A stretch of 64,000 nucleotides of DNA from Pteria penguin (taxonomy: Eukaryota; Mollusca; Bivalvia; Pterioida; Pteriidae). The stretch lies in the NCBI GenBank assembly GCA_035048485.1, contig CM068586.1, positions 28,104,349 to 28,168,348 on the forward strand. Reading direction: 5' to 3'. The translations under genes were made by a program, and so were the position numbers. Positions 21,331-33,438 of the stretch are shown one piece after another (positions within the stretch are counted from its first letter, which is position 1; every line of letters begins with the position of its first letter). The notes under the pieces were generated by a model that saw only the letters and a program-made list of their open reading frames with translations, was not told the origin of the DNA and made no database searches.

Positions 21331-22112
21331 TCCCTATCTTATCTTTAAAAGATAGGGCATTGTTAAACAGCACAAATATGCCCCATTGTGTTATCCTAGG
21401 TGTCATACAAACTGAAACTAAATATCTAATCTAATTGTGGTAAATTTAGATTACCTTTAATATTGGAAAAATGTCAGTATTCTTCTTCGGTTGTTTATAG
21501 GTTAATTGATCCTTTTCATGCATCCATCACTTCCCATGTTGACACTTCCCCCCTCCTTTCATAAGTAATCTTGCTCAATATGCACATCTTCATGATGTGA
21601 TCTTTCTTCGTACCGAGTTTCATCAAAATCCACCAAAGGAATTAGGAGGAGTTGTGAAGACAAGGTATTTTGCATAGAAAATTCCAAGCAACTCAAGTCC
21701 AAGAGCCATAACTCTTGCAATCCTTTTGGACAGCATTCCCCTTCCAATATGCATATCTTCACCGGTTTTCCTTCTTTGTACCAAGTTTCCTCAAAATACT
21801 CCTGTGGAGTTAGGAGGAGTTGTGAAGGCTAGGTATTTCAAGAAAATCTCACATACAAAAGCCATAAATCATAAATATTTTTTTGGGCAGCATTCTAAAA
21901 TGTATAAAAATTGTAAAAAAATAAATCAAAGAAGTCTTAAATATAATACTAGTATTCCATTCTTTTCCAAACCAAAACACCACAACAAAACATTTATATA
22001 TAGAATAAGTGTCATGTTTTGTGTTTTCATGCAGGAATAAATTACAATGGCTGATTTATTAGGTTTAATGTGCGTTGGTGCATTATATCTCATAAATGCA
22101 TCAGACATTGTA

Positions 22113-22387
22113 AACCGGCATGGCCTAGTGGTATCGCGTCGGACTCCTGATCGGGAGGCCGGGGTTCGAGTCCCGCTCTGGCCATGCCGGTGTCATGTCT
22201 TTCGGATGAGACAGTAAAAACCGAGGCCCCGTGTCATGGTATGCATGGCACGTTAAAGATCCCTCACTGCTTCAGGTGGGTCCGTTGCAAAGGTAAAAAT
22301 TTGTATGCCCCGCATCAGGCAGATGCCGTCACCATATACATGAAATATTCGTGGTGTGACGTAAAACAAAAATCAATCAATCAATCA
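22113..22387 (+). mobile_element. tRNA-derived SINE (family A) with target-site duplication
   Basis: The head has catggcctagtggtatcgcg and box B ggggttcgagtcccg, then the family A body and an aatcaatcaatc tail. A 13-bp direct repeat, atcagacattgta, occurs at 22100-22112 and 22388-22400. Confidence 0.93.
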
Positions 22388-22884
22388 ATCAGACATTGTA
22401 TTTTATTCCTGAATGAAAACACAAAATAAGACACTTATTCTATATACATACCCTTTTAACACCAAAATATCAGACTGGAAACTTCCATTTCCTATTTATA
22501 AGCCACATCATTAAATCATTCCAGAAGGAAGTTATAAATTGAAAGAAACAGCAAGTGTCCCATGACAACGTAATGTTTATCCAGAATGACATACTTTCGT
22601 CGAATGTCAAGCACTTTAGTGCAAAAGACAACTTTAATGACGTCACGCATGGTTGGAAATGTCGAACATTTCATTATGAAGTCATTAGTATAACAATCAA
22701 AAGTCTGCCAAACGTCGCTTTTTGTGCTGAAAAGTGGATCAAATATGGGGTGTTATGAGATCATCATCAATGTATTTTATATAAAAATAAAATACACATG
22801 TCTTGAAAGCTTTATCTCAGGCAATTACAGTGGTTGTGCATATATATCAGAATGGAACTTAAAACAAGAACTTTTCTAAAGACA

Positions 22885-23105
22885 CCCGTTTAGATCACTC
22901 TTTCACCTGTTTTGATGTTCTATGCAGCCAGTCTGAAAAAGAAAGTGGGTACCCTCCTGGTCCTATGTCACCCTGCCTAGGATCAAACCCTTACAGACCT
23001 GACCTGAAAACAATGGCACTTATAAGGATCACTTTAGTACTTCATTCCTATCAAGATTCGTCAAATTTTCTTCAGTGGATTTGAAGAAAAAATTGAAAAT
23101 GTGAA
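22885..23105 (+). repeat. Dispersed repeat, copy of the 21090 family
   Basis: Shares tttagatcact, ttctatgcagccagtct, and tacagacctgacctgaaaac, then a cattcctatcaagattcgtc-like block. It lies just downstream of the minus-strand gene ending at 23354. Confidence 0.6.
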
Positions 23106-23353
23106 AGGTTTAGATGTCTCAGATCTTACCTGTTCAATAAAAGTGGTATACATGAATATAAATAATACGATAACATCTAATGTTAAAGGATCACTATAAG
23201 TTTTATGAGAAATAACAAATCACGCTACAAATTTCCTAGAAAAGATCATTTACTTATCATTAAAACAGTGGAATACTTTTTTTAAACATTTTGAATTAAA
23301 TGAGCTATGAAAATCAGGATCCTAAATATAGAAATGCTAAATACACCATTTGC

Positions 23354-23566
23354 TCATGTCAATAAATTTCTTTCAATATTCAGCATGTTCATTCTTTGAA
23401 GAAAACACAAATCTAAAAGGGGTTTGAGCAACTTCTTTCTGTCATTCACAGATAAAATATTATATTCATTAGTGATTTTCAAATTAGCACAATTTTCCTC
23501 TTTCAAGTTCCCTTGCTTAAGATTCACTAAATATTCCTTCTCTGGAGCCAAGAAAGTGAAAGTTAC
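23354..23566 (-). CDS. Unknown gene exon 5 (stop)
   Basis: 71 codons including the stop, phase 0 start after tttatttcag. VTFTFLAPEKEYLVNLKQGN opens the exon. ILSVNDRKKLLKPLLDLCF is a helix near the C-terminus. Confidence 0.8.
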   Translation of the reverse strand, partial: VTFTFLAPEKEYLVNLKQGNLKEENCANLKITNEYNILSVNDRKKLLKPLLDLCFLQRMNMLNIERNLLT

Positions 23567-26500
23567 CTGAAATAAAAATATGAGCATTATCATATTGAAC
23601 TACATAGTGTATTCTAAAAAATTGTGAATACATCAGAATTTGGCCAATTTATTTTCAGCAATTTATTTGTTCTTTCTGACATTTTCTCATATCAAGATGT
23701 GACAGACAGGACAGAGTTACTAGTACCCATGAATATATAAGACCTATCTCTTAATGTTCATAAGTTATGACCAACAATACATGTCCAAGATTAAAAGTAT
23801 TTTTGTAAGAAGGTAAATCTTCAAGGTCAATGTCAAAATGTAAAAGTTTTGATATGTAGTGAAAAGTCTTGTCACAAGGAATACACAGATGAAATATTTA
23901 AGCCCTTTCTCTTAATGTTCATCAGTTATGACCTAGGTTAAAGTTTAAAAGTAAGTCAAACTTTAAAGTCAAGGTCAAGGTAAAAAATTTTGGTACCCAA
24001 GTTTTGATATGTAGTGAGAGGTCTTGGCACAAGGAATGCACATGTGAAATGCACATGTGAAATACAAAAGCCCTGTCTCCAATGGTTCTAAAGTTATGTT
24101 CCAGGTCAAAGCTTTTGTCTATGTACGATGAGGATATGACAACAATAACAATGACAATGCCGGGGGTATGAGAATAGCTGTTTGGACATTCATTCCAGCA
24201 AGCTACATGTAAATATGATGAAAATGAAAATCTTAAAATTATTTTTTTATTCCAACTTTTAACAGTAACATTTGTTTCTCTAATATCTTATTTGATACAC
24301 AAAAATTAATACATTACAAGCAATTTACAAGAAGAAAATAAAAGATATAATTGAAAAGGTGCTAAAAATTTGTTTTTAGAATGGAACAAAAAATAACCTC
24401 TCTTAAAAGGCCCTTCTAGATCACTCTTATGTATCAAGTTTGTTGATATATCCCATGATGGATCTAACCAAAAAATAGCAAAACTAGTAGGGGACTTTTG
24501 TTGAATAGTCCTCTTTGGTTCGATAAGTCACGGGTGCAGGATACAGTTAAAATCAGTATAGAAAGAACATTAATAAGTCAACAAATAAATAACGAAATAA
24601 TTAACGCTCATTAACTCTAATAACCAAAATCAGTACTGTTACAGAAAGTAATAATAAATTTAAATATATAAAATAAGATAATTAACTTAAAGCAATAAAT
24701 GAATCAATTATTGAAGTAATAATATTTACGAAATAGACAAATGTAAAGTAGAAACAATAATACAATCTGTTACTTTTAGAACAAACCAAATCAATAAATA
24801 GATAGATAGATCCAAATAAAGGTGAAGATTCATCGTCTTAAGTTGCCAAAGTGATCTTACATGCTAGCAAGTTGAATCTTATGAATTTGGTGAATATGGT
24901 AAATCTGACCACGTAATAGAGGTCCAGGCTTATATATGAAATGAGCCTTATGTTTATGACTGGTACTAACTTTTGGTAATGAGTCTTTTACTGATAATCC
25001 ATGTACAAACACATTAAAGTCATTGTATCAATCAGTTAATGTCATATTAGTACATGTCTGCCTGTAAACCTTGGCGGATAGAAGTTCAGTTCTGTGGCAG
25101 TTAGTTAATTAGGGGTGCGTGAGATGGCTATCTTACACTTTGAATATTTCATCCCTACTGAATTTCATATAAATCTAACTTATTTATTCTAATGGAGAAG
25201 TCCATCAAAGCATTGATACATACAAATAGTTTATAATCTCTTCACTTTATTTAATCTCATAAAAACTGCAAAAAATCCTTAAACTCATTTAGTGACATTT
25301 CTTCAGAAATATCTGCCAAAATCTAGATATTTTGCATAAATTTCTATGCACTATTTTGAAAAGAGGATTGATATGTGTGTTGCAGTGTATGGAAGATAGC
25401 ATAAACATTCATAGAAACTGAAAAGAACTAAATCTTGATACTAAACTTTCAAATAACCCCTGATATAAATATTTTTTGGTTAAAGTTATCAAACAAATGC
25501 TCTACCATTTCTATGTATTGAATAAATCAAGAGAACAGGACACAGCATCAATGAATACATTTCAAAATACTCCATTACTTAATTTCGGATAACAACTTTC
25601 TATAAAAAGCAAGATTTACTAAAGGTCAATAGTACTTTGACAAAGGTGTCATATGTGACAAAAGTTTACGCACCACGTTTTAACGCAATATCTCCGAATT
25701 CCAAATTTTCTTAAAGGGAATTAGCTCTTGTACAATGGGGTCAATTGCACATAAAGTCAAACTGTGTAGGACCTCATATGTACAAATTTAAAATTTTTCC
25801 TCTATTTCTAAAAGCAAGACAGAAAATTTTCCAGAATGAAATAGACTCAAATGAATGGATGGCACCTTAACATGATATGTCTTAGTTTATAATGGGTCCA
25901 TGACAATGCATATACCGACACTAGGGTTATGACATTAGCTCTTCAGACATTCGTTCCACCAAGCTAAATATGTGTGAAAATGACTAAGTCAGAAAAAGAG
26001 GTAAAAAATATCTTTAAAACTGATCCATATCACTGCAGTACATTTAGTTTGTTGATCTAAGGAAAGGACATTTTGGAACATATATACTTCAATCCTGGAT
26101 TCACCCTTTCACAGATCTGACTAAAAAACAATACCACTTGTAAGAAACCTTGAGAACTTTATCAATACAATTTTCATGAAGACCTCTGCTGCTGTTCTCA
26201 AAAAGTCAAACTGTGAAAAGTTTACAACTGATTTCCGAAAAACATTCAAATGATATACTATGAAAATTGGAATAAAGAGGACAATTTGTAATTGGTTTAC
26301 CTTTGTATTTTGAAAAATCATTCCAAAAATTCCTTTCCCTTTAAATGGAGACTGCAGTAGATGAATCAATAACTCTCCTGTATGTTGTGATAGTAAAGGT
26401 GGTGATATATGACTCAATTCTTCATCGTTTGTTTCATGTGCTTGATCAGCATCTTTGTTGCATTCAAATTCTTGAAGTTTACTATTTTCACAATTTACCT

Positions 26501-29500
26501 GCAAATTCAGGCAAGACACATTATACAGAGTTTGGAAACCAATAAACCCCTGAGCTGTGTATCACAGGGTATGCTTTGGTTTGATTTGGTTTACAATGGC
26601 ATTCTTATTACATGAATTGATTTGATTTGGTTAAATTATTGGTCTTATCATATGGTTTAGTTCGATTTGCTTACATTTTTAGTCTTATTATCTGATTTGA
26701 TTTGCTTTAGTTTATTCTATGGTTTGGTTTGATTTGGTTTACATTATCAGTCTTATTGTATAGTTTGATTTGATTTCTATACATTGTCAGTCTTATTATT
26801 TGATTTTGTCTAATGCGGTTTACATCATCAATCTTATTATATATGGTTTGGCTTGATTTGATTTACACAGTTTTATTGCAATATGGTGGCAGTTCAACAA
26901 CCTCTTAATAAATTGGACATACTTCACAAATACTACATCACTCTCTTCCTATTGTTTGAAATGATAGGTAGTTCATATAATGTTTCATGTCTTGTGACTC
27001 TTGTCTTCATCTTCAGAAACAGTTGTTAGTTTAAATGATTACATACAACTTGTCAAGAGGGCTTATCTATTTTCAAAGTACATGTAAACCTATTCTAGAG
27101 CTCTGAGATTTCAAATTTGATGAAGGTCATCTTCTTATCATTAAGAAAATAGAAGTGCCAAATGAATGAGAACTGATTGTGTATTTATGACAAAGTGTAA
27201 TTTGATTAAAATATCGCTCACTACATGTACTTGCATGTACTGGCATACAGATCTGCCACTGGTCATTTAAGAGTCATGTTCTATGAATTTTCTCATACAC
27301 CAGTCAGAAGGAATAGTACCAGTGGTGTAGTACATGTAAACACTTGCAAGCATCTCCATCATCTTCTATATTCAACACTGATCTGATATAAATTCTTAAC
27401 AAGAGTAGTCAGAGGACAAAAGAGATTGCTGGTGGCAACCAACTTTAAATAGAAAAAGTTTTTTGTAAGTAGGTCAATCTTCAAGGCCAAGGTCAAAAGT
27501 AAAAATTCTGATATGTAATGAAAGGTCTTGTCACAAAGAATACACACTATCTCTTACTCTTCATAAGTTATGACCAAGGTTTAAGATTTTTAAAAGTAGG
27601 TAAAACTTCAAGATTAAAGTCAAGTCACAAGGTAAAAAATTTTGATACCCAATGAAAGGTTCTGGCACAAGGAATACACATGTGAAATATTAAAGCCCTG
27701 TCTCTAGTGGTTCTAAAGTTAAGATCCAGGTTATAAGTTTTTGTCTACATAATTGTGATGAAGATGATGATGATAACAACAATGCCGAGGGGTATGACAA
27801 TAGCTCTCTGGACATTCGTCCTGGCAAGCTATAAACCAAAATATACCATCCAATACACTTCATTATGTTAACCTGCATGAAGAATAACATTTTCATCTTC
27901 TGCAGTTTTTATTTTAATTTTCTTTTAAATGAAAATGATAAAGTACATAGGACATGAACTTTACATTGGTGATTAAACCTTGCCAGTTTTAATATTATGC
28001 CAATATGTGCAAATAGCAAACAGTGTTTTAACAAGATTCAAAAGGTTCAACAAGCATGCTTCCACTCCAACACACTCATGAACAGTTGCTTTACTGAATT
28101 TCCCTGCAACTGTTGGTGTGATACTCTTTCATGGCATATATTGGTAGTATATGAGGTATCTAGTGGTTATATGGCAATTATTCTCTTACATTTACCACAG
28201 CTGTTATTTCTTCCTGAACTACATCCCACTGGTCCATGACTAGTATGTCAGCAACAGATACGAAAGTCTGGTCCTCAATCTTGATGCTCTTTGTAGTTAG
28301 ATTTGGAAAACCACTGCAAAGGCATAATATAAGTAAACTGTGTATGTGTATTTTGGAAAATTAAAAGTGTATGGATGAAATAAGTGGTCATGCTGATTAT
28401 TAATGAATTCCTGAAATGATTCTAGATTACATTTACTGGTAATTATAAAGGAGACTTTGATTTATCTTACTAAAAATTCAAAACCTCTTTCAAGCAGACA
28501 TGATAGAAGGGTTATGTTTTCTTGATAAGTGAAAAACAGATAACATACTATTTTCCAGGTACTTACAAAACTTTCAGATTGAACATGGCTAAAAAATGCA
28601 TGAAGAGACTTTGGTACATCCCATCTGTTAAGACTCCATCTGAGTGCTTGATTGCCAGCATATGCTGCAGTTGGTACAAAAATTTTTCTCCCTCAACCTC
28701 TGCCCTAATAAATGTGTAGAAATGTATAAAAAAGAAATTCTCAAGCCAAAATAACAAGAATTAGAGAGGATTCCTACACCTTTGCTGTGATGAGGTATGC
28801 TGAGAAATATAAAACTTGTAATAACAGAATATTTCATGATATTTTCCAAACTTCAATGAAAACATGAGAAAATATCAATACATCATCCAGTATCTTATTT
28901 ATATGCCGCTGACAACTTTTCATGAACTAATCATGATATATTTTTTTTTTCTTAGGTGTAATTCACATTAATGTACATCATGTACATTGAAAGCAGAATT
29001 ATTGAGCCATCTGATCTGCCTTATACTTATTATGTCCTATTTTCAATACCTTTTCTGAGTATGTCTATTGACACATTTTCAAAAGTTTAACTATAATATA
29101 TAAAATATAAATGACAGTTATACTTTATAACACTGGCTCTATAAAGTGAACATAAAAAATACTGTATTTTATATATATTTCACGTTTGAAAGAGAATTAA
29201 GGCATAAAGTTGTATAATTACAGCTTACATGTATAAATGTAGGCATTCTAACCTCTTAAATATTCCTTACTGATATTTACACATTATTTACAGTTTGCAT
29301 AACAAACATATATAACATGGTCCTTATATATGTATCACTGTATACAGGATTTTAACTTCTTCAAATCAATTATCAAATCTTTTACACTTGAACCACTAGC
29401 CACCTATTTGTGCACCCATCCCATAAACGGTAGGGTGGGAGGGTGTTTGCAAGAATCAGGAGCCCTGTGTTTGAACCTGCATATTCCTTCCTTTCTGAGA

Positions 29501-32500
29501 ACTTATATATGTTAAGCCAATCTGAACAAATAAACTATTTCATCTTTTATGCTGATAAACAAAAGTTACGCACCATACTTGGTAATTAATGTTCAATGAA
29601 ATCATGAAATCTAACTTGCGATTTGTTTTCATGTCCTCACACAAGTTGCAGATGTAAAATACCCTTCAAAAGCCCAGATACTTATGTATTACTTTTTACC
29701 TAATGAAAATGTAATGGAAAAGGTGTGAACAAAAGTGTCACACAACTCTGATGTAAATCTCCTGGTAAACAAGCATTTACACAAAGGAGTTCAGAAAAAG
29801 GAAAGTAATAAGAACAGGTAATCTGAAGACTAATTTCATCATCATGGCATTAGCCGTTGAAAGTATTGAATAAAAATACAAATGTATGAAAGTTTTTATT
29901 CAATGTAACTGTGGCATTTACGACATTCTAGGACAGCGAACATTGACTATGTTCATAGACCTCTATAAACCAAGGATGAGACCATGAGCTCAGGAGGTAC
30001 TGTCTCCTGTTTGGCTAGCCCCTCAACATCAATGCTAAAAGCATACAGATGATACGAAAATAGTTCAACACTGCATAGATAGGATGAAAGTGAAAAAAAA
30101 CAACTGTGTAAAAGAACATTTTATAATAGCTATATAACATCAGAATAAAGATATATATAAAACGATTGAAGATACATCTTCTATGGGGAACTCTTAACAA
30201 AGTATATGCACACTGCATAGTACCAGTATCACCTTTTTTTCCAATGATAAGTTTTTATGAAATAAAATATCTTTTTATGAATTCTTTGTATAGTGATAAG
30301 AAGACTTTAAAGTAATAACAAGTGTGTTTGTGAAACAGTATACCCTGGGAGCAACAAAATTCTGGATGAAGACATTTGTTTAATGCATGTCATTTGATGG
30401 TGAAGGTCACAAGGTTAATATGAACTAAAGTAAAGTAAACAAATTATGGTATCAATGGTCAGATTTTACATATTTGAAATATAGAACCCCAACCATCTAT
30501 ATATAGTTTAAATGTTGTGCATTTTTCTAAATGTACCATAGGTCAAACTTGGTGGAACACACATGTGAATACATGTAATAAAAGCCTTAACATTCATGGT
30601 TGAAAACTTACAGTCAAAGATAAATTTTTCTAATGTTATTCAAACATGAAGGCCAAGGTCACAAAGCCAAGGGGCAGGCGTGGTGTAGTGGTTAAGCGCT
30701 TGGCTTGCGGCGCCGACGATCCGGGTTCGATTCCCGGGTTGCGCCACTATGTTTAAGAGGTTGGTAACCTCCTGCTTCCATGTCGCGATATAACTGAAAT
30801 ACTGTTGAAAGCGACGTAAAACACCAATCAACCAACCAACCACAAAGCCATTAGTTCATAATGGCAGTAAAGGAAATATCTCGACCCAATGAAATTTTAA
30901 TTGTACATTATGCCTTTGCATCCCAGCAACGAACAAGAAGCTGTCAAAGACGGTGCGACCGGATTGCAAAGCACAACATTATAGTCTACCTGTAAAATCT
31001 GATCCAGAAACATGTCTCTATAAGTCTGAAGATGTTTCCAGAAGTCTGAAGTAGGTATAATTAATGGTATGCAAGAAATCAAGCTACGCATAATCAGATG
31101 GTGTTCATAATCATGTACAAACTGACCAAGTTTGAAGTTGGTATCCTTAACGGTTGCAAGAAATCAAGCTAAATTCAAAACTGGACTGAAACGTAAAATC
31201 AAGGTCAAGGTCATCAAATTTTGTGTCTGTCAAGAAGAACTCATCAATGTCTATAAACTGACCAAGTCTGAAGTTGGTATCATTAACAGTATGCAAAAAC
31301 TGACCAAGTTTGAAGTTGGTATCATTAACATTATGCAAAAACTGACCAAGTTTGAAGTTGGGATCATTAACGGTATGCTAGACACAAATTGTTGATGCCA
31401 GTTAGACGAACGGACAGACAGCCATCGCCAATTCATAGACTGGACTTGCTTTGCTATCCTATCGTAATGGATATGTACTGATTCTCCTTCTTCCCACATA
31501 ATATCAGGGACTGGAACAGACTTTTATCAGCAATGACATCAGCATGTTTCTTGGAGGACTACTGGACAGCAATGGGCAATGTTTTATCTGTCCACTTCAA
31601 CTTAGGGTGAGGATCAAGGATCTTAACTTTTTAACTGTATCATATTGCCCGATGAGGCTTTTGTCTTGACTTCATAAGAAGTATACTCTCAACTTTTAAG
31701 TACATTTTGTATTGAAAGAAGAAGAAAGAACACCTATGTGATACATGTATATGGAAGGCCTACATTTATCTCCTACTAAGGCAAGACTCTAATTTTTAAT
31801 AATGTAAGTAAAACTTCGCTGTCAAACCAAAATTTCAAAAATTTTAGTATCAATGTAAAGCTTTCATAAAAAAGAACCCAAAATTCAAAAATCAAAGCAC
31901 TGACTGGTATGGATGAAAAACTTATGTACAATGTTTTTAAGTTGTCCGGTTAGCCAAAACACTTTGACAACTAAATATGTGTCAGTGAGAACACTGATAC
32001 TTGAAGTTGTTAGAAATTAGGTGGTTTATAAGACCCGTACAGGACTTTGCCCTGAATCTCAATACTTACAAAACATTCAGCTGTGATCTGCCAAAATCAG
32101 GTGAGTTGACAGGTACATTTAACTTAGAATGGGAGATACTGCCACTAACTGTGGTCCTGATATTAAGGGAGGAGATAAAACATATTCCCGCAAAAATAAT
32201 ATAAAGAACAATGGTACATTATTGTGATGTCATAAGGTTGCTAACTCTAATCAATGTTACTAACTGATAGAAGACAAGTGACGCTTACGGATGGTACCTA
32301 ACTGTATACTTCCTATCTTTTCACTGATTATATATCTATCTGCACTTACTAGAGGTACCACACCGGGAATCGAACCCGGGTCGCATTGGTGAGAAGTAAG
32401 CGTGCTACCGACTGCACTACCTGGCCCCCCACTGACCACTTACACTGTTACAGACTTTCAAATATAAAAGGTATAAGTGGGGTACACCATACAATACAAT

Positions 32501-33191
32501 TTAGTAAGGTTCACATGTACATTCAAAAATATGTGTATAACTTTTTCTTGCATTGTGAACTTGTGGTTAGTTTAACTTTACATTTCATTTTAGCTTACTG
32601 ATTCTCTGGTAAATTAAAAACATATTTTGATTAACCTTCCAGCTCTTCTTACACTACAGCATACATGTGATCGTTATAGCTAGTCTATACAGCTTACCGA
32701 GATATAAACTTTCCCCAAAACGCATTAGTTTCATCTGTAAATCTTGCCTGTATTTTTTCTAATTTCGCTCTGAGTTCCATAAAGTTATTCTCCATAATTT
32801 TCAGTTTATAATCAGTTATGTCTTCTATGGTCTCCACATCTAGTAAAGCTGAGGATATGACTTTTACACATGCTTTCATTTCTTCGTAGACTTTGCCTTT
32901 GTTTTGATCAAGTTTATGAGATAGGTAAGTTTCAAATTTCTTTTTTTCCATTATCTCATTCATACAATGTAAGACAAAATGTTTAGGTTCGTGCAAGGTC
33001 CTTAAATCAGCGTGTATCTTATACCGCGCAAGTTCCCTTTTTCTCCACTGGTTTGTTTTCTTTCCCAAACATGTACATGTTGTAGATAGATCTTGCAAGC
33101 TGTCATTAGTGTCCCGACACACAGAAACAGGGGTTTGGGAATCAATTTCCTGACTAACTGATTCATGGGGTGTAAGTCGTATACGTTTCAT
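23354..33191 (-). CDS. Unrecognised five-exon gene, 386 residues
   Basis: Minus-strand exons 32698-33191, 28567-28704, 28196-28313, 26301-26498 and 23354-23566 join in phases 2, 2, 0, 0 with GT/AG borders. The stop is at 23354-23356. The start is the ATG at 33189-33191 (MKRIRLTPHE). I do not recognise the protein. Residues 60-165 are charged and helical (EKKKFETYLSHKLDQNKG, ITDYKLKIMENNFMELRAK). Later come LLYQ-like FLYQLQHMLAIKHSDG, the strand-rich IEDQTFVSVADILVMDQWD, then QHTGELLIHLLQS and GIFGMIFQNTKVTFTFLAPE. No signal peptide or membrane helix is seen, so it is probably intracellular. The VADI...QHTGELL arrangement distantly recalls PD-(D/E)XK nuclease folds, but a clear E-x-K is missing, so this is only a hint. 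The introns are full of repeats. Confidence 0.75.
23705..24175 (+). repeat. GGTCA-rich dispersed tandem repeat
   Basis: Tandem blocks with gttcataagttatgacc, tcaaggtcaatgtcaaaa, and gaaaagtcttgtcacaagga, ending in the diagnostic aatgccgggggtatg..aatagctgt..ggacattcattcc. Intron 4 of the unknown gene. Confidence 0.75.
24540..24830. repeat. AT-rich low-complexity stretch
   Basis: Irregular aataaat/attaat repeats. No open frame or recognisable element. Intron 4 of the unknown gene. Confidence 0.7.
26015..26215 (+). repeat. Dispersed repeat, copy of the 21090 family
   Basis: Shares gatccatatcactgcagtac, ttgatcta, and ttcacagatctgactaaaaa with the copies at 21090 and 22885. Intron 4 of the unknown gene. 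Confidence 0.5.
26301..26498 (-). CDS. Unknown gene exon 4
   Basis: 66 codons, phase 0-0, acceptor atttgcag, donor gtaaac. An acidic stretch (KDADQAHETNDEELSH) precedes LLSQHTGELLIHLLQSPFKG and GIFGMIFQNTK. Confidence 0.8.
26560..26880 (+). repeat. Degenerate tandem repeat (tttggtttgatttggtttac)
   Basis: Five to six units of about 50-60 bp, each with a (g)tttg(g/a)ttt run and 'cagtcttattat', in intron 3 of the unknown gene. Confidence 0.8.
27450..27835 (+). repeat. GGTCA-rich dispersed tandem repeat
   Basis: Tandem blocks with cttcaaggccaaggtcaaaa, gaaaggtcttgtcacaaaga, and gtctctagtggttctaaagt, ending caatgccgagg..gacattcgtcctggcaagct. Intron 3 of the unknown gene. Confidence 0.78.
28196..28313 (-). 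CDS. Unknown gene exon 3
   Basis: 118 nt, phase 2 to 0, acceptor tttgcag, donor gtaaat. It encodes FGFPNLTTKSIKIEDQTFVS, then VADILVMDQWDVVQEEITAV. Confidence 0.8.
28567..28704 (-). CDS. Unknown gene exon 2
   Basis: 138 nt, phase 2-2, acceptor ttattag, donor gtaagt. It encodes AEVEGEKFLYQLQHMLAIKH and then GMYQSLFMHFLAMFNLKV. It completes the Arg codon split from exon 1. Confidence 0.8.
30671..30840 (+). mobile_element. tRNA-derived SINE (family B) with target-site duplication
   Basis: The tRNA-like head has ggcgtggtgtagtggttaag and box B gggttcgattccc. The body has gaggttggtaacctcctgct, then tgttgaaagcgacgtaaaac and a caatcaaccaacc tail. The 10-bp repeat cacaaagcca flanks it at 30660-30669 and 30841-30850. 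A second copy is at 62482-62655, inverted. Confidence 0.95.
31020..31395. repeat. Short tandem repeat (gaccaagtttgaagttggta units)
   Basis: About five copies of a ~45-bp unit, (aa)actgaccaagtttgaagtt plus ggtatcattaacggtatgca, with more diverged outer copies near 31040 and 31125. The longest open frames across it are repeat translations. Confidence 0.85.
32138..32300 (+). repeat. Dispersed repeat shared with 13090-13260
   Basis: Shares gccactaactgtggtcctga, aagggaggagataaaac, and gatgtcataaggttgctaac with the other copy. Intron 1 of the unknown gene. Confidence 0.6.
32354..32427 (-). repeat. tRNA-like sequence (SINE head or tRNA pseudogene)
   Basis: The reverse complement has box A tgcagtcggtagcacg and an intact T arm, cccgggttcgattcccgg. 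The anticodon stem and acceptor stem do not pair well, so it is not called a functional tRNA. Confidence 0.55.
32698..33191 (-). CDS. Unknown gene exon 1 (start)
   Basis: 494 nt ending in phase 2 (ttt ata tct cg|gtaagc). The upstream frame could begin 12 nt earlier at a GTG, but the ATG at 33191 is the first methionine. It encodes a charged, probably coiled-coil region with KKKFETYLSHKLDQNKGK. Confidence 0.8.
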
Positions 33192-33438
33192 GATTAACAG
33201 CACTGAACCAAGTGATGTTTCTGTTCTCTCTGCGTTGTTTATACTTATAAGAAATCTCGATCACGTAGACGCTTTTTTGTTATTAGGACTCAGCCGTTTC
33301 GCCAAAACTTCTTTCTTACTGCGTTCATTTGCTCTAAGTTTATTCGCTCCACGGGACGAGTCTTTTTTCCACGTTGGTGATTCGGCATTTCTATATTTTT
33401 CTGCACCCGGATCGAATGACCAGGGGCATATTGTTTCA

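Noticed and set aside
32354..32427. Functional tRNA gene on the minus strand
   Set aside because: T arm and box A are fine but anticodon and acceptor stems do not pair; better called a tRNA-derived repeat.
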